64,000 nt of DNA from Lapidilactobacillus achengensis (lineage in GTDB: Bacteria > Bacillota > Bacilli > Lactobacillales > Lactobacillaceae), in the NCBI RefSeq assembly GCF_003946655.1, contig NZ_RHOV01000001.1, positions 186,001-250,000 on the forward strand, given 5' to 3'. The notes beneath the pieces are model-generated. The model did not search any database, was not told the origin of the DNA, and worked only from the letters and a program-made list of their open reading frames with translations. Below, piece by piece: positions 15,991 through 24,822 of the stretch; position 1 is the first letter of the stretch; each line of letters opens with the position of its first letter. The translations under genes were made by a program, and so were the position numbers.

Positions 15991-18213
15991 CTAACCTTTG
16001 GCGCGCTTGACTTCATAAACATCGGGAATGTTCTTCAGGCTATCAATGATCCGTTCCAAATGTTGGGCGTTGCGCACGCCGACGGTAACGTAGATATTGG
16101 CCATTTTGTTGTGGTCGACGCGGCCATTCACGTTATTCAGATTCTTGCTTTGCGAATTCAAGGTCTGCAAGACTTCGTTGAGCAACCCACTGCGGTTGTA
16201 CCCGAAAATCTCCAGATTAGCCAAGTAGGATTGGGTCGTGTCGTCAACTTCATCCCACTCCACTTCGATCAAACGCATCTCGTCTTGTTCATTCAAAATA
16301 TTGGGACAATCCGCGCGGTGGATCGTCACCCCGCGTCCTTTCGTCACATAACCAACGATCGGATCACCAGGAACTGGATTACAGCATTTGGCCAAGCGGA
16401 TCAAGAGATTATTGACCCCTTGGATCACGACCCCGCCTTCGTGTTGGATCTTGAGTTTCTCGTTACTATCCTTCGGTTTGGTTGGAGTCTTCGGCGTGGT
16501 CAAGATTTCTTCAGCTTGTTGCTTCTGCAGCTCTTCTTCTTTTTCCTTGCGTGCCTTTTCGGTCAAGCGGTTGGCGACGACTTGCGCCGAGATCTCACCG
16601 TAACCCACAGCGCCCAGCAATTCCTCATCGGTATTGAAATTAAAGCGACCCAGCGCCTGACCCATGTGATCTTTATCCATGAATTGCTTGGCCGGGTAGC
16701 CTAATTCTTGGAGCTGCTTCTCCAGCAATTCGCGGCCACGATCAACGTTGACATCTTTTTCCTTTTGCTTATAAAAACGGCGGATCTTGTTGCGGGCCCG
16801 ACTTGTAAACGCGATCGTCGCCCAGTCTTTACTTGGTGACGCCGAAGTTGAGGTCAACATTTCGACAATGTCACCATTCTTCATCTGGTAGTTCAGCGGC
16901 ACGATTTTGCCATTGACCTTGGCGCCGACGGTATGGTTGCCGACTTCGGTGTGAACCAAATAAGCGAAATCGATCGGCACCGAGCCTTTCGGTAATTCGT
17001 AAACATCACCCCGAGGCGTGAACACGTAGACTCGGTCACTGAAAATGTCACCCTTGACACTTTCCATGAAGTCCTTGGCATCTTCGGATTCATCCTGAAT
17101 TTCCAAGATCTCCCGGAAAATATCCAATTTCTGACCAGTGGCGTCTAGATGGATCTCATCTTTAACGCCTTCTTTGTACGCCCAATGCGCCGCGACCCCA
17201 TACTCGGCCACTTGGTGCATTTCTTGGGTGCGGATCTGCACTTCCAGCGGCTTCCCTTGCGGCCCGATCACCGTGGTATGAAGTGATTGGTAACCATTGG
17301 CCTTGGGCATGGCGATATAATCCTTGAACCGACCTGGTAATGGTTTCCACTTGGTATGGATCGCGCCTAAAACAGCGTAGCAATCTTTGATCGAATCCAC
17401 CACGACCCGAATCGCCAACAGATCATAGAGTTCGTTGAATTGTTTATGCTGGTCGCGCATTTTTTTGTAAATCGAGTAGATGTGCTTGGGCCGGCCATAA
17501 ATTTCATACTTCACGTTCAGCTCACTCAACGCCGCCTTGATTTCACCAATGGCTTCGGAAATATAGCTTTCCCGTTCGCCACGCTTGGAGTTCATTAAAT
17601 GGACGATCCGATAATATTGTTGCGGATTCAAATAATGCAGGGAAATATCTTCCAACTCCCATTTGATCCGACTGATCCCTAACCGATCCGCCAAGGGCGC
17701 ATAGATTTCCAAAGTTTCATCGGCGATCCGGCGTTGCTTATCCGGGCGTAAATGTTGCAAGGTCCGCATATTATTCAATCGATCCGCCAATTTTACCATG
17801 ATCACGCGCAGATCTTTGGCCATGGCCAGTAACATTTTCCGGTGATTTTCCGCCAGTTGTTCTTGGTGCGACTTGTATTTGATCTTGCCGAGCTTGGTCA
17901 CGCCATCAACGATGATCGCCACGTCTTTGCCAAACAGCTCTTCCACATCACCCAAGGTTACATTGGTATCTTCCACCACATCATGCAAATAGCCAGAGGC
18001 CACCGTCTCTGGATCCATATGTAATTCCGCTAAAATTCCCGCGACTTGGACAGGGTGAATAATATAAGGTTCCCCTGACTGTCGCTTTTGTTCCCGATGA
18101 ACATACGCCGCGAAGTCATAGGCTTTCTGCACGAAAGCCAAATGATCCTGATTCATATATTCTCGGCAAAGTTCCATGACTTCATCTTGAGTCAAGACAC
18201 GTTCCTTGGACAT
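15991..18213 (-). CDS. relA: Bifunctional (p)ppGpp synthetase/hydrolase
   Basis: Long RelA/SpoT homologue controlling the stringent response. 740 residues with all domains in order: HD hydrolase (about 25-180, with YLHDVVEDTNVT), synthetase (about 230-350, with GRPKHIYSIYKKM and YDLLAIRVVVD), TGS (about 390-450, with VYVFTPRGDVYELPKGS), a helical/zinc-finger region (around 560-640, LAKCCNPVPGDPIVGY) and a C-terminal ACT domain. The intact HDVVED motif predicts that hydrolase is active. Start: AAGGA fits ATG 18213 better than 18222. Downstream of rsmE and a small membrane protein, upstream of dtd. Confidence 0.97.
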   Translation of the reverse strand: MSKERVLTQDEVMELCREYMNQDHLAFVQKAYDFAAYVHREQKRQSGEPYIIHPVQVAGILAELHMDPETVASGYLHDVVEDTNVTLGDVEELFGKDVAIIVDGVTKLGKIKYKSHQEQLAENHRKMLLAMAKDLRVIMVKLADRLNNMRTLQHLRPDKQRRIADETLEIYAPLADRLGISRIKWELEDISLHYLNPQQYYRIVHLMNSKRGERESYISEAIGEIKAALSELNVKYEIYGRPKHIYSIYKKMRDQHKQFNELYDLLAIRVVVDSIKDCYAVLGAIHTKWKPLPGRFKDYIAMPKANGYQSLHTTVIGPQGKPLEVQIRTQEMHQVAEYGVAAHWAYKEGVKDEIHLDATGQKLDIFREILEIQDESEDAKDFMESVKGDIFSDRVYVFTPRGDVYELPKGSVPIDFAYLVHTEVGNHTVGAKVNGKIVPLNYQMKNGDIVEMLTSTSASPSKDWATIAFTSRARNKIRRFYKQKEKDVNVDRGRELLEKQLQELGYPAKQFMDKDHMGQALGRFNFNTDEELLGAVGYGEISAQVVANRLTEKARKEKEEELQKQQAEEILTTPKTPTKPKDSNEKLKIQHEGGVVIQGVNNLLIRLAKCCNPVPGDPIVGYVTKGRGVTIHRADCPNILNEQDEMRLIEVEWDEVDDTTQSYLANLEIFGYNRSGLLNEVLQTLNSQSKNLNNVNGRVDHNKMANIYVTVGVRNAQHLERIIDSLKNIPDVYEVKRAKG

Positions 18214-18297
18214 CGCCATCATCCTTAATCTTTAATCAATCGTTGTTGCCGTCTACCCGTCTACCGCAAGTGCCAAACGCGCCTGCAAGCGCCAAGA

Positions 18298-18657
18298 TCA
18301 CGCTTGGGCATTAGGTTGAGGCGTCACCACATAGATGATGATCGCCAGCAACAGGTACATCCCCACTAACCAATAATTATATTTCGCAAACCGCCACCAC
18401 ACGCTCAAAGCAAAGATCGCGGGAAAAGCCAACAACCACCATTTCGCAAAGTGCGCCCGCTTGATCACCACCGCGCTGACGATCACCAGCAAGGGATCCA
18501 CGATCAGAAACAAACTGATGATGCGGTGCACCGTGGAGACATGAAGCCAGCTCGTCAATAACGGTAACGGGAAACAAACAATCAAAGCCACCGCTAAGAA
18601 GATCAGCATCGGCAAGGGCAAGATTTTTTTTATTTTTGTCATCGGTTCAACATTCAT
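18298..18657 (-). CDS. Small four-helix membrane protein, function unknown
   Basis: 119 residues, of which most are hydrophobic: segments at about 13-33, 42-64, 70-88 and 95-112, linked by short basic loops (KRAHFAK, WWRFAKYN). No family recognised. AGGA lies close before the ATG at 18657; ATG 18642 is an alternative. It lies between rsmE and relA on the same strand and is probably part of the same transcript. Confidence 0.72.
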   Translation of the reverse strand: MNVEPMTKIKKILPLPMLIFLAVALIVCFPLPLLTSWLHVSTVHRIISLFLIVDPLLVIVSAVVIKRAHFAKWWLLAFPAIFALSVWWRFAKYNYWLVGMYLLLAIIIYVVTPQPNAQA

Positions 18658-18747
18658 TCCTATTCATCTTGATCGATACACGATCATTATTCGCGCGCTC
18701 ACAGACAGCGCGTCAACGGCCAAGCAGTCCAAATCCAGCAGACAGAC

Positions 18748-19551
18748 CTACCTTGGCAAAGTCTCGACCTCAATAGCATAGCTTAAACTGCTGAGAAAAT
18801 AAAGAGGCGCCGTTTCGGTTCGCAAAATCCGCGGGCCCAAACCCACACTTTGCACGCCGCGAGCGGTTAAATCGGCCACTTCCACCGGCGCCAAGCCACC
18901 CTCGGGACCGAAGATCATCCGCACTGCTGGCCGATCAGTCGGCGGGACCGCCGCTTCATGGGGCAGCGCCAACAACTGTTGCCGTAGCGTCTGAAACGCT
19001 TGGGCCAGCGCGAGATCCTGTTGGCCGTTTTTCACAACTTCCTCGTACGCGACCAAATTCAGACCGACACTCGGCAACGGCGCCAACGTAGGCCAATATT
19101 CGACCTGGGGAATCAGGCGGCGATGAGATTGTTCGGCGGCGCTAGCGGCGATCTGTTGCAAATGAGCGACTTTCTTGGTCACTTGTTCCGGACGCCACCG
19201 CATGATCGACCGCTGCATCGGACAGAAAATGATCCGCGCCACGCCTAACTCGGTCGCTTTTTGGACGATCAACTTGGTTTTCTCACCTTTGGGTAACCCG
19301 CAAATGATGGTCGCCTGAACCGGCAATTCCGTGTTTGGCAAAGCCACTGCGGCCAGTTGAACACTAAAACTGCTGTTGGCCGGGTCAATCGCTGTGATCG
19401 TCGCCGCGAAGCCCACCTGATCTGACCCAACGAGCTCCAGCGCCGCGCCGATCTCCAAACGCAAGACGCAAATCACGTGTTGATAAGCCGCGCCAGTTAA
19501 CACCAACTGCGCCGCCGGCATCAAGGGTCGTTCCACAAACAAAAGCTGCAT
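18748..19551 (-). CDS. rsmE: 16S rRNA (uracil-1498-N3)-methyltransferase
   Basis: SPOUT-type methyltransferase that modifies U1498 of 16S rRNA. 267 residues; N-terminal PUA-like part and C-terminal SPOUT knot with IFGPEGGLAPVEV and LGPRILRTETAP, both family signatures. GLPKGEKTKLIVQKATELGV is also typical. The start ATG 19551 overlaps the prmA stop (TAATG) and is preceded by GGAGG; a longer reading without SD is rejected. Coupled to prmA, a frequent pair in Firmicutes. Confidence 0.95.
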   Translation of the reverse strand: MQLLFVERPLMPAAQLVLTGAAYQHVICVLRLEIGAALELVGSDQVGFAATITAIDPANSSFSVQLAAVALPNTELPVQATIICGLPKGEKTKLIVQKATELGVARIIFCPMQRSIMRWRPEQVTKKVAHLQQIAASAAEQSHRRLIPQVEYWPTLAPLPSVGLNLVAYEEVVKNGQQDLALAQAFQTLRQQLLALPHEAAVPPTDRPAVRMIFGPEGGLAPVEVADLTARGVQSVGLGPRILRTETAPLYFLSSLSYAIEVETLPR

Positions 19552-20441
19552 TAGGCCACCTCCGTTTTGCGGCGACAATTTAGGCAAGACCACGGTCCCT
19601 GACTCAAGGTCAGCGAACTGACGAAGCCTGCCGCCGTCAGGGCCGCTGTGATTTTCGGTAACTGTTCAGCGATGATCCCCGTCAAAATCACCTGACCATC
19701 AACCGCCAAATGATGATCAAGTTGCGGAATCAACGGCAACAGCGCTTCAGGCAACATATTGGCGATGATCAAGTCCGCTTGACCTACGATCGGCGTTAGT
19801 AAGCTCCCCGCGTACAGTTGGATCTGATCCGCCGCTTGGTTTAGCTCAAGATTCTTGCACGTGAAGGCCAAAGCGGCCTCGTCCAGTTCCGTTGCCTGGA
19901 TCGTAGCCGCGCCCAGCGACTTGGCCACCAAACTTAAGATTCCTGACCCGGTCCCCACATCGAAAACACGCATTTGCGGACGCATGGCCAATTCCAACGC
20001 CGCCACCGCAAGCTGAGTCGTCGGGTGCATCCCCGTCCCAAAAGAACGACCTGGATCCAGGCGAATCACGATTTCGCCGCTTGCGGTGGGCTGATAAGGT
20101 TCCCACTGCGGCACCACCGTAATGAAGCGGGTCAAATGCTGCACATGATAGTAAGCTTCCCACGCGGTTGCGCTGGCCTGACCATCGATCTGCCGCGTTG
20201 ACAAATGCCAGGGCCCATGGAGAAAGCCCTCCGTTTGCAAGTTTCCTAACCGCGCCGTTACCGCCGCGACAAACTTATCTAATTCTTCATCCGCTGGCAA
20301 GTAGGCCAACACCGCCGTGGTGGTTGCCGCGGTTTCTTGATCCAAAATCTGCACCCCGCCAGTCCCCAACTCAATCAATTGGTTGGCAATCAAATCCAAT
20401 GCCGCCGCAGGACAATCAATCCGAATTTGTTCCCAGTTCAT
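19551..20441 (-). CDS. prmA: Ribosomal protein L11 methyltransferase
   Basis: SAM-dependent methyltransferase that trimethylates L11. 296 residues, slightly shorter than the usual 310 or so. N-terminal substrate-binding domain (1-110), then catalytic part with LDPGRSFGTGMHPTTQ, the SAM-binding VFDVGTGSGILSLVAKSLGA and the NMLPEALLPLI block in place of the common NILAE motif. The start follows AGGCGG and lies 11 bases after the DUF3013 stop. It overlaps rsmE by one base. Confidence 0.95.
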   Translation of the reverse strand: MNWEQIRIDCPAAALDLIANQLIELGTGGVQILDQETAATTTAVLAYLPADEELDKFVAAVTARLGNLQTEGFLHGPWHLSTRQIDGQASATAWEAYYHVQHLTRFITVVPQWEPYQPTASGEIVIRLDPGRSFGTGMHPTTQLAVAALELAMRPQMRVFDVGTGSGILSLVAKSLGAATIQATELDEAALAFTCKNLELNQAADQIQLYAGSLLTPIVGQADLIIANMLPEALLPLIPQLDHHLAVDGQVILTGIIAEQLPKITAALTAAGFVSSLTLSQGPWSCLNCRRKTEVA

Positions 20442-20452
20442 CTTGCCACCGC

Positions 20453-20932
20453 CTAATATTTAGGATAAGCGTAGAAGCCACTGGCACCATTCTCCCGCGC
20501 CGCCGCTACCGCCGCTTCAAAAGCCGGTTGTGACCAAGCTAATTGAAAAGTTGCCACTTCGAGATCCGGATCCAAGAAATCCAGAAAATCATTCATCCCA
20601 TCGTCAAGCAAATCGCCTAAGTAAGCCATCAACCCTTGCAAAACAGCCTTCTCGATCCCCTGCCGCCCGGAAAACGGCACCGTCGCCAAGTAATTGTCCG
20701 CGTAATCCGCGCCGTCTACTTTTTGGTCGTCATAAATCAGGATCGCGTCATCATAACTGACTTCCTCAGCCTGAGTGTCTCCCTCTTGGTCTTCAATTTC
20801 CAGTTCATTGGTCTGGCCTGTCATCAGAATTTCGATTTCAAATGAACGAATCTCCTTGTCCCAATTAATATTCAAATCCCCAGGAAAATCACTTTGTTCG
20901 ATCTGCTCATCTAAATAGCTTAGAATATCCAT
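20453..20932 (-). CDS. DUF3013 family protein
   Basis: 159 residues, acidic, with the conserved start MDILSYLDEQIEQSDF and internal strongly acidic stretches (ELEIEDQEGD, YDDAILIYDDQ). Matches what I know of DUF3013, a family of lactic acid bacteria with no known function that usually precedes prmA. ATG 20932 has AAGGAG at 9 bases; an 18-codon longer form lacks an SD. First gene of the DUF3013-prmA-rsmE-relA chain. The repeat cluster A3-B3-S3 starts about 190 bases upstream. Confidence 0.82.
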   Translation of the reverse strand: MDILSYLDEQIEQSDFPGDLNINWDKEIRSFEIEILMTGQTNELEIEDQEGDTQAEEVSYDDAILIYDDQKVDGADYADNYLATVPFSGRQGIEKAVLQGLMAYLGDLLDDGMNDFLDFLDPDLEVATFQLAWSQPAFEAAVAAARENGASGFYAYPKY

Positions 20933-21123
20933 ATTATTGCGCTCCTTTTTCCGCTCCGCGCGGATCTCCGCATTCGAGAATGTCACTGTTCGACCTTGCT
21001 TGTGCTGCTGTTCCTATTATGACACAGAACCGCCCTTCTCACCACAAAAAACAAGTCGAGAATCCGGGATGATCGTTTGAAGCCAACCTGGAAAAGCACG
21101 GTTGCCGGTTCAGATTTTTCGTC

Positions 21124-21886
21124 TGATTGCGGATATGATGGGTTTGGGTGGGGACGCAACCGGCTGGGACTGCTGTTGCGGACTGGAACGTGGTGGGCAT
21201 CGTTTTGAGCCAATCCGCAAAACCCGCGGCTTGTCTCAAAATCGAGCCTTGTCCTAAGTGGCAAAGCCGCCAAGGACAATTTCACCACTGAGCCGCGCAG
21301 TCCCAGCCGGTTGCTAGGCAGTATTGCGTCAATCTGCAGTCGAAGCGAAGGATTTGACGAAGTGGTTTGGCAAGCTAGAGATCAAACAATTATTCTTTTT
21401 TTTGGGGGGGGTGGTACGGCAATGCCAACTGATTTGGATTAGGAGGTCGGGATATTTTGCGTAGGCCAAACATTTCTACTTGTTTCCTTAACAATCACTG
21501 GTTGGAAACCGACCGATTCGGCTGCTTCATCAAGAACTCGCCTTAGTTCATCAGACCGACTGTACTGGTGTCACCCATTTAAAGCTGATGACCACTAGCC
21601 ACGGTCGTCAATTTCGTGGCTCCCCATCAATTGACCATAGCTTGCCGGTCGGCGTGAGTGCTCAAGCGGCTGTTATAACGTTGAGCGGCTGGAGCGGAGA
21701 AATTCGGGGTGAGATCGCCGTGAAATTGTCCTTGGCGGCTTTGCCGCTTAGGACAAGGCCTGATTTTGAGACAAGCCGCGCACTTTGCGGATTGGCTCAA
21801 AACAGCGCCCACAGCGAGCTCACCCCGAATTTCGCAGCGCAAGCGAGCTCACCCCGAATTTCGCAGCGCAAGCCGCGGCCAAAATA
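21124..21886 (+). repeat. Composite structured repeat A3 (reference copy)
   Basis: Most complete copy. Left star (21158-21312): AACCGGCTGGGACTGC pairs with GCAGTCCCAGCCGGTT, enclosing arms TTTTGAG..CTCAAAA and TTGTCCT..AGGACAA. Linker of about 385 bases with hairpin GCTCAA..TTGAGC near 21660-21686. Right star (21698-21833): GAAATTCGGGGTGAG pairs with CTCACCCCGAATTTC. A 29-bp direct duplication (21816-21844 and 21845-21873) repeats the foot of the right stem and its terminal hairpin. Ends AAGCCGCGGCCAAAA. Confidence 0.88.
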
Positions 21887-21902
21887 GAAACGTACTCCAC
21901 AC

Positions 21903-22010
21903 AAAACGTGTTCGCCGACCTAGCTTCTTTCGCTTAGCCTATCAACTATTCTGGGGGCATAAACCAGCCTACAAAATAGTTGATAGGCTAATGCTCAGAA
22001 GCTGACCCTG
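21903..22010 (+). repeat. Family B repeat, copy B3
   Basis: AAACGTGTTCGCCGACCTAGCTT opening, AGCTTCT..AGAAGCT outer pairing, and an inner arm CTATCAACTATT / AATAGTTGATAG with 12 perfect pairs that is unrelated in sequence to the arm of other copies. The loop contains GGGGGC..CCAGCC. Lies between composite A3 and single star S3, touching S3. Confidence 0.8.
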
Positions 22011-22226
22011 GGCGTTGGCGGAAGGTCGGGCTGGGGGTGAGTCAGCCGCGATATTATTGTTGGCGATTTATCGCCTACAATAAGGCCGAGCTTGAAGATT
22101 TTCGGTGGTTTTCCGAAAAGCTTCAAGTCGTGCCCGCAGCGTTCCACCACCCCCAGCCCGACCTGGAGCCCCACCAAATCTGCCCACCACCAACGCCACG
22201 CGCAGCGCAAGCTGCGGTCAACCTAC
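22011..22226 (+). repeat. Single star repeat S3 (type III)
   Basis: Outer stem AGGTCGGGCTGGGGGTG / CACCCCCAGCCCGACCT (17 perfect pairs); left arm ATTGTTGGCGA/TCGCCTACAAT; right arm GCTTGAAGATTTTCGG/CCGAAAAGCTTCAAG. The last change GAAG/CTTC is made on both sides relative to S2 (GAG/CTC). Ends with hairpin CGCAGC-GCAA-GCTGCG. The promoter region of the next gene begins right after it. Confidence 0.85.
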
Positions 22227-22325
22227 TTTTGCCACCTGTCAGTGGCGCTCCGAAAGTGTAATCACTAAACAATTTCGTTCTTTTAGCTTAGACTAGAATT
22301 AGTAAATGATAGGAGGACTTCGAAT

Positions 22326-22982
22326 ATGAAAGTATTTGTTATCGGTGCCCATGGTCAAATTGGCCAAAGAACAGTTGAGAAATTAGCGGCTCAAGGTGAT
22401 CAAGTCACAGCAGGCGTGCGCAAACCGGCAACTCAGGCCGTTTCAACCGCAAAAAATGTTAGTTATGTCGCCTTTGACCTAGACTGGCCAGTCGCGAAAA
22501 TGACGCCTGTACTCGAACATCAGGATGTAGTGATTTTCACGGCAGGATCAGCTGGTCAGGAGTTGTTGAAGATCGATCTTGATGGCGCGATCAAAACCAT
22601 GAACGCCACCGAAAAGGCTGGGGTCAAACGCTATTTACTCGTTAGCTCTGTTGATGCCAACCATGCCGAGAAGTGGTCAGGTAGCCTGCACAACTACTTC
22701 ATCGCCAAGCATTACGCGGATGAATGGTTGACTCACCGGACCCATTTGGATTATGTCATTATTCGGCCCGTGGCCTTGACCAACGATGCTGGTTCTGGCG
22801 ACGTTAACCTTGACAAAGGTAGCGATTTGTCCGCCAGCGTGAGCCGGGATAATGTCGCCGACTTGTTAGTCAAATTGACCCACCGTCCGGAGTTGAAACG
22901 TCTGGAAATCACGGTTTCCGATGGGAGTAAATCACTGGATCGGGCCATTGATGAACTAAGCTCGGCCGCTTGGGATCTCTAG
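22326..22982 (+). CDS. NAD(P)-binding atypical SDR / NmrA-like protein
   Basis: 218 residues with an N-terminal Rossmann motif VIGAHGQIGQRTVEKL (residues 5-20) and central VKRYLLVSSVDA, as in the NAD(P)-binding SDR family of the YwnB/YhfK type. Many members are flavin- or redox-related, or sense NADP, but the substrate is unknown. HNYFIAKHYADEWL contains the usual YxxxK-like region (Y..AK). Start ATG is preceded by TAGGAGG. Stands alone on the plus strand; 22983-23237 contains nothing I recognise. Confidence 0.85.
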   Translation: MKVFVIGAHGQIGQRTVEKLAAQGDQVTAGVRKPATQAVSTAKNVSYVAFDLDWPVAKMTPVLEHQDVVIFTAGSAGQELLKIDLDGAIKTMNATEKAGVKRYLLVSSVDANHAEKWSGSLHNYFIAKHYADEWLTHRTHLDYVIIRPVALTNDAGSGDVNLDKGSDLSASVSRDNVADLLVKLTHRPELKRLEITVSDGSKSLDRAIDELSSAAWDL

Positions 22983-23237
22983 GTCGGCAACGGATTTTGC
23001 GTCACACTAACCAGACAGCGGATTCCGGGCAGTGTCAACGCTAGCCCCGCGACGAATTTGGCGCGGTTGCGTCTCCACCTGGAACAAGCTAAAATAAAGA
23101 TCTGAACGACAAGGCGCAACAAGAATGAAACAATGGATGTGACGCTTTTCATTGATGGAATCAGGCTTGAGCGGCGGATCGTTGACCGGCACGCCTAAGC
23201 AAGCAAAGTTAACCGGTCCAGCGAAAGAATAAACATG

Positions 23238-23279
23238 AAAAAAGAGACTGGCGCAAAACAATGTTTTGCCCCAGTCTCT
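23238..23279 (-). terminator. Terminator after the 63-residue gene
   Basis: Minus strand: AGAGACTGGGGCAAAACA / TGTTTTGCGCCAGTCTCT, near-perfect 17 pairs, then TTTTTTC. Directly follows the stop codon at 23281. Confidence 0.85.
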
Positions 23280-23280
23280 C

Positions 23281-23472
23281 CTAGGTTTCCTGCCGATCTT
23301 TGCCTGATCCGTGAGAAACAGGTTGATTCGGCCGGGGATAGCTGCGTGTGTACTTCTTGAAATCTTGCTGGACTTGCTCCAAGTGCTGGGGATCTTGCCG
23401 CACCTGACGCATCATTTTAGTGAAATCGAACTCAGCTTCATCGGTCGATTTTTTCTTTCTGAAAGCGAACAT
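23281..23472 (-). CDS. Small basic hypothetical protein
   Basis: 63 residues from ATG 23472, preceded by AGAGGTGAGG. N-terminus MFAFRKKKSTDEAEFDF, then a helical charged part (MMRQVRQDPQHLEQVQQDFKKY) and a polar tail. No family recognised. Own SD, an upstream TATAAT in the gap to ybaK, and a strong terminator directly behind it make it a convincing one-gene unit. Divergent from ybaK. Confidence 0.7.
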   Translation of the reverse strand: MFAFRKKKSTDEAEFDFTKMMRQVRQDPQHLEQVQQDFKKYTRSYPRPNQPVSHGSGKDRQET

Positions 23473-23538
23473 GTTCCTCACCTCTTGCCCATTATTATAG
23501 TGAGCGCGCCGAAAAAATGCTAGAATTAAGGTGTCTAA

Positions 23539-24018
23539 ATGAGTAAACGTAAGAATAAATTACCAAAGACCTTGGTGGAAAAGATTCTCGATCGCGCCAA
23601 GATTCCCTATGAACAACTGGAATTCACGCTAGGCCAGTCCCACGAAGCCGATGAGCAGCAGCTGATTTACAAAACACTGGTGCTCCACGGAGAGAAAACA
23701 GGGCCGTTGGTCGGTGTGATCCCGATCAATGCCCACTTGGACGAACGCAAGCTGGCCGCCGCTTCCGGCAATAAACGGGTTCGCATGTTACCGCAAAAAG
23801 AACTAGAACAGACAACCGGTTATGTCCACGGGGCCAACACGCCGATCGGGATCCATGAACAACACCACTTCCCGATTTACATTGATCAAGCGGCGCTGGC
23901 GCACCCAACGATGACCGTTTCCGCCGGTAAACTAGGGCGCTCTGTCCAGTTGGCTCCGCAAGATCTGATTGATTTCGTCGAAGCAACTGTCACCGATTTG
24001 ACGGTTGCTCCTGAATAA
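23539..24018 (+). CDS. ybaK: Cys-tRNA(Pro)/Cys-tRNA(Cys) deacylase YbaK family
   Basis: Trans-editing factor of the YbaK/EbsC type that hydrolyses Cys-tRNA(Pro). 159 residues, normal length. Typical features: KTLVLHG (catalytic lysine region) near residue 46, VGVIPINAHLDERKLA, and TGYVHGANTPIGI with the conserved G-x-x-P loop. Start ATG with AAGGTG six bases upstream. It stands alone on the plus strand. Confidence 0.9.
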   Translation: MSKRKNKLPKTLVEKILDRAKIPYEQLEFTLGQSHEADEQQLIYKTLVLHGEKTGPLVGVIPINAHLDERKLAAASGNKRVRMLPQKELEQTTGYVHGANTPIGIHEQHHFPIYIDQAALAHPTMTVSAGKLGRSVQLAPQDLIDFVEATVTDLTVAPE

Positions 24019-24167
24019 TCAGCAATTTTGAGCTACCAATTCTGTTCCTGCTTATTTTGTCCCGACGGCCTTGGCCCGACTGTTCTTTCGCCACAGTTCT
24101 TTCATGACAATTATTTCCAACTGCTTTTTCACGACTGAATGTCCACCACTGAAAAGAGGTTTTGTCC

Positions 24168-24485
24168 ATGTTTCAAGCAACAGATAAACGTTTTGCCACC
24201 ATCGCTGTGGCCAGTCAACTACCCGATGCCCTGATCGACGCGCTCTGGCTGATTATCGATCACGATCTTCAAGGTGTCTTCCCGCTGAAAAATCTGCTCC
24301 AATTTTCCATTGCCGCAAATGACCAGAACAACGTCCAAATCAGCTTCGACTCAGAAACCACCGGCGACCAAATCGCGATCGATACGCAGGCCGCCTATCA
24401 CACCAGTTACCCCGAAACGGTGCTGGCCTACGATGATGGGCACTCCCAAACGATTCTGTTGCCCTCCGATGTTGACCAGGACTGA
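24168..24485 (+). CDS. DUF960 family protein
   Basis: 105 residues; start ATG 24168 with GAGG eight bases before it (an in-frame TTG two codons earlier is less likely). The N-terminal FQATDKRFATIAVASQLPD and the block ALWLIIDHDLQGVFPLKNLLQF resemble the DUF960 family of staphylococci and lactobacilli, of unknown function. Cytosolic, mildly acidic. Followed by a terminator about 130 bases on. Confidence 0.75.
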   Translation: MFQATDKRFATIAVASQLPDALIDALWLIIDHDLQGVFPLKNLLQFSIAANDQNNVQISFDSETTGDQIAIDTQAAYHTSYPETVLAYDDGHSQTILLPSDVDQD

Positions 24486-24611
24486 CCTACGCACTGAACG
24501 TGTTGGGTCACACCAAACCGGTCCGAAGCAGGAATCCGTCAATACGTGTTCAGCAACCTGGTTAATGGGTGGATGCATCAAGACCACCGCCTAAATCAGA
24601 CGTAAATCAGA

Positions 24612-24657
24612 AAAGAAGCTTGCCCAATGTTTAATTGATTAGGTAAGCTTCTTTTTT
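24612..24657 (+). terminator. Terminator after DUF960 gene
   Basis: AGAAGCTTGCCCAAT pairs with ATTAGGTAAGCTTCT (one bulge), followed by TTTTTTG. The stretch 24658-24822 is A+T-rich with no visible gene. Confidence 0.8.
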
Positions 24658-24822
24658 GTCGTTGGCGCGCCGAGTCTCATCAGATCCAGCCGAAAGCATA
24701 CATAAGAATGCGCATATAATTAATTTTTTAGTCTTAATCGTGCAGATAATTAAATGCTATTTGACAGCACTTTGCATTATACAACGATTCGTATGTAAGC
24801 TACAACGAATATTATTCGGCGA

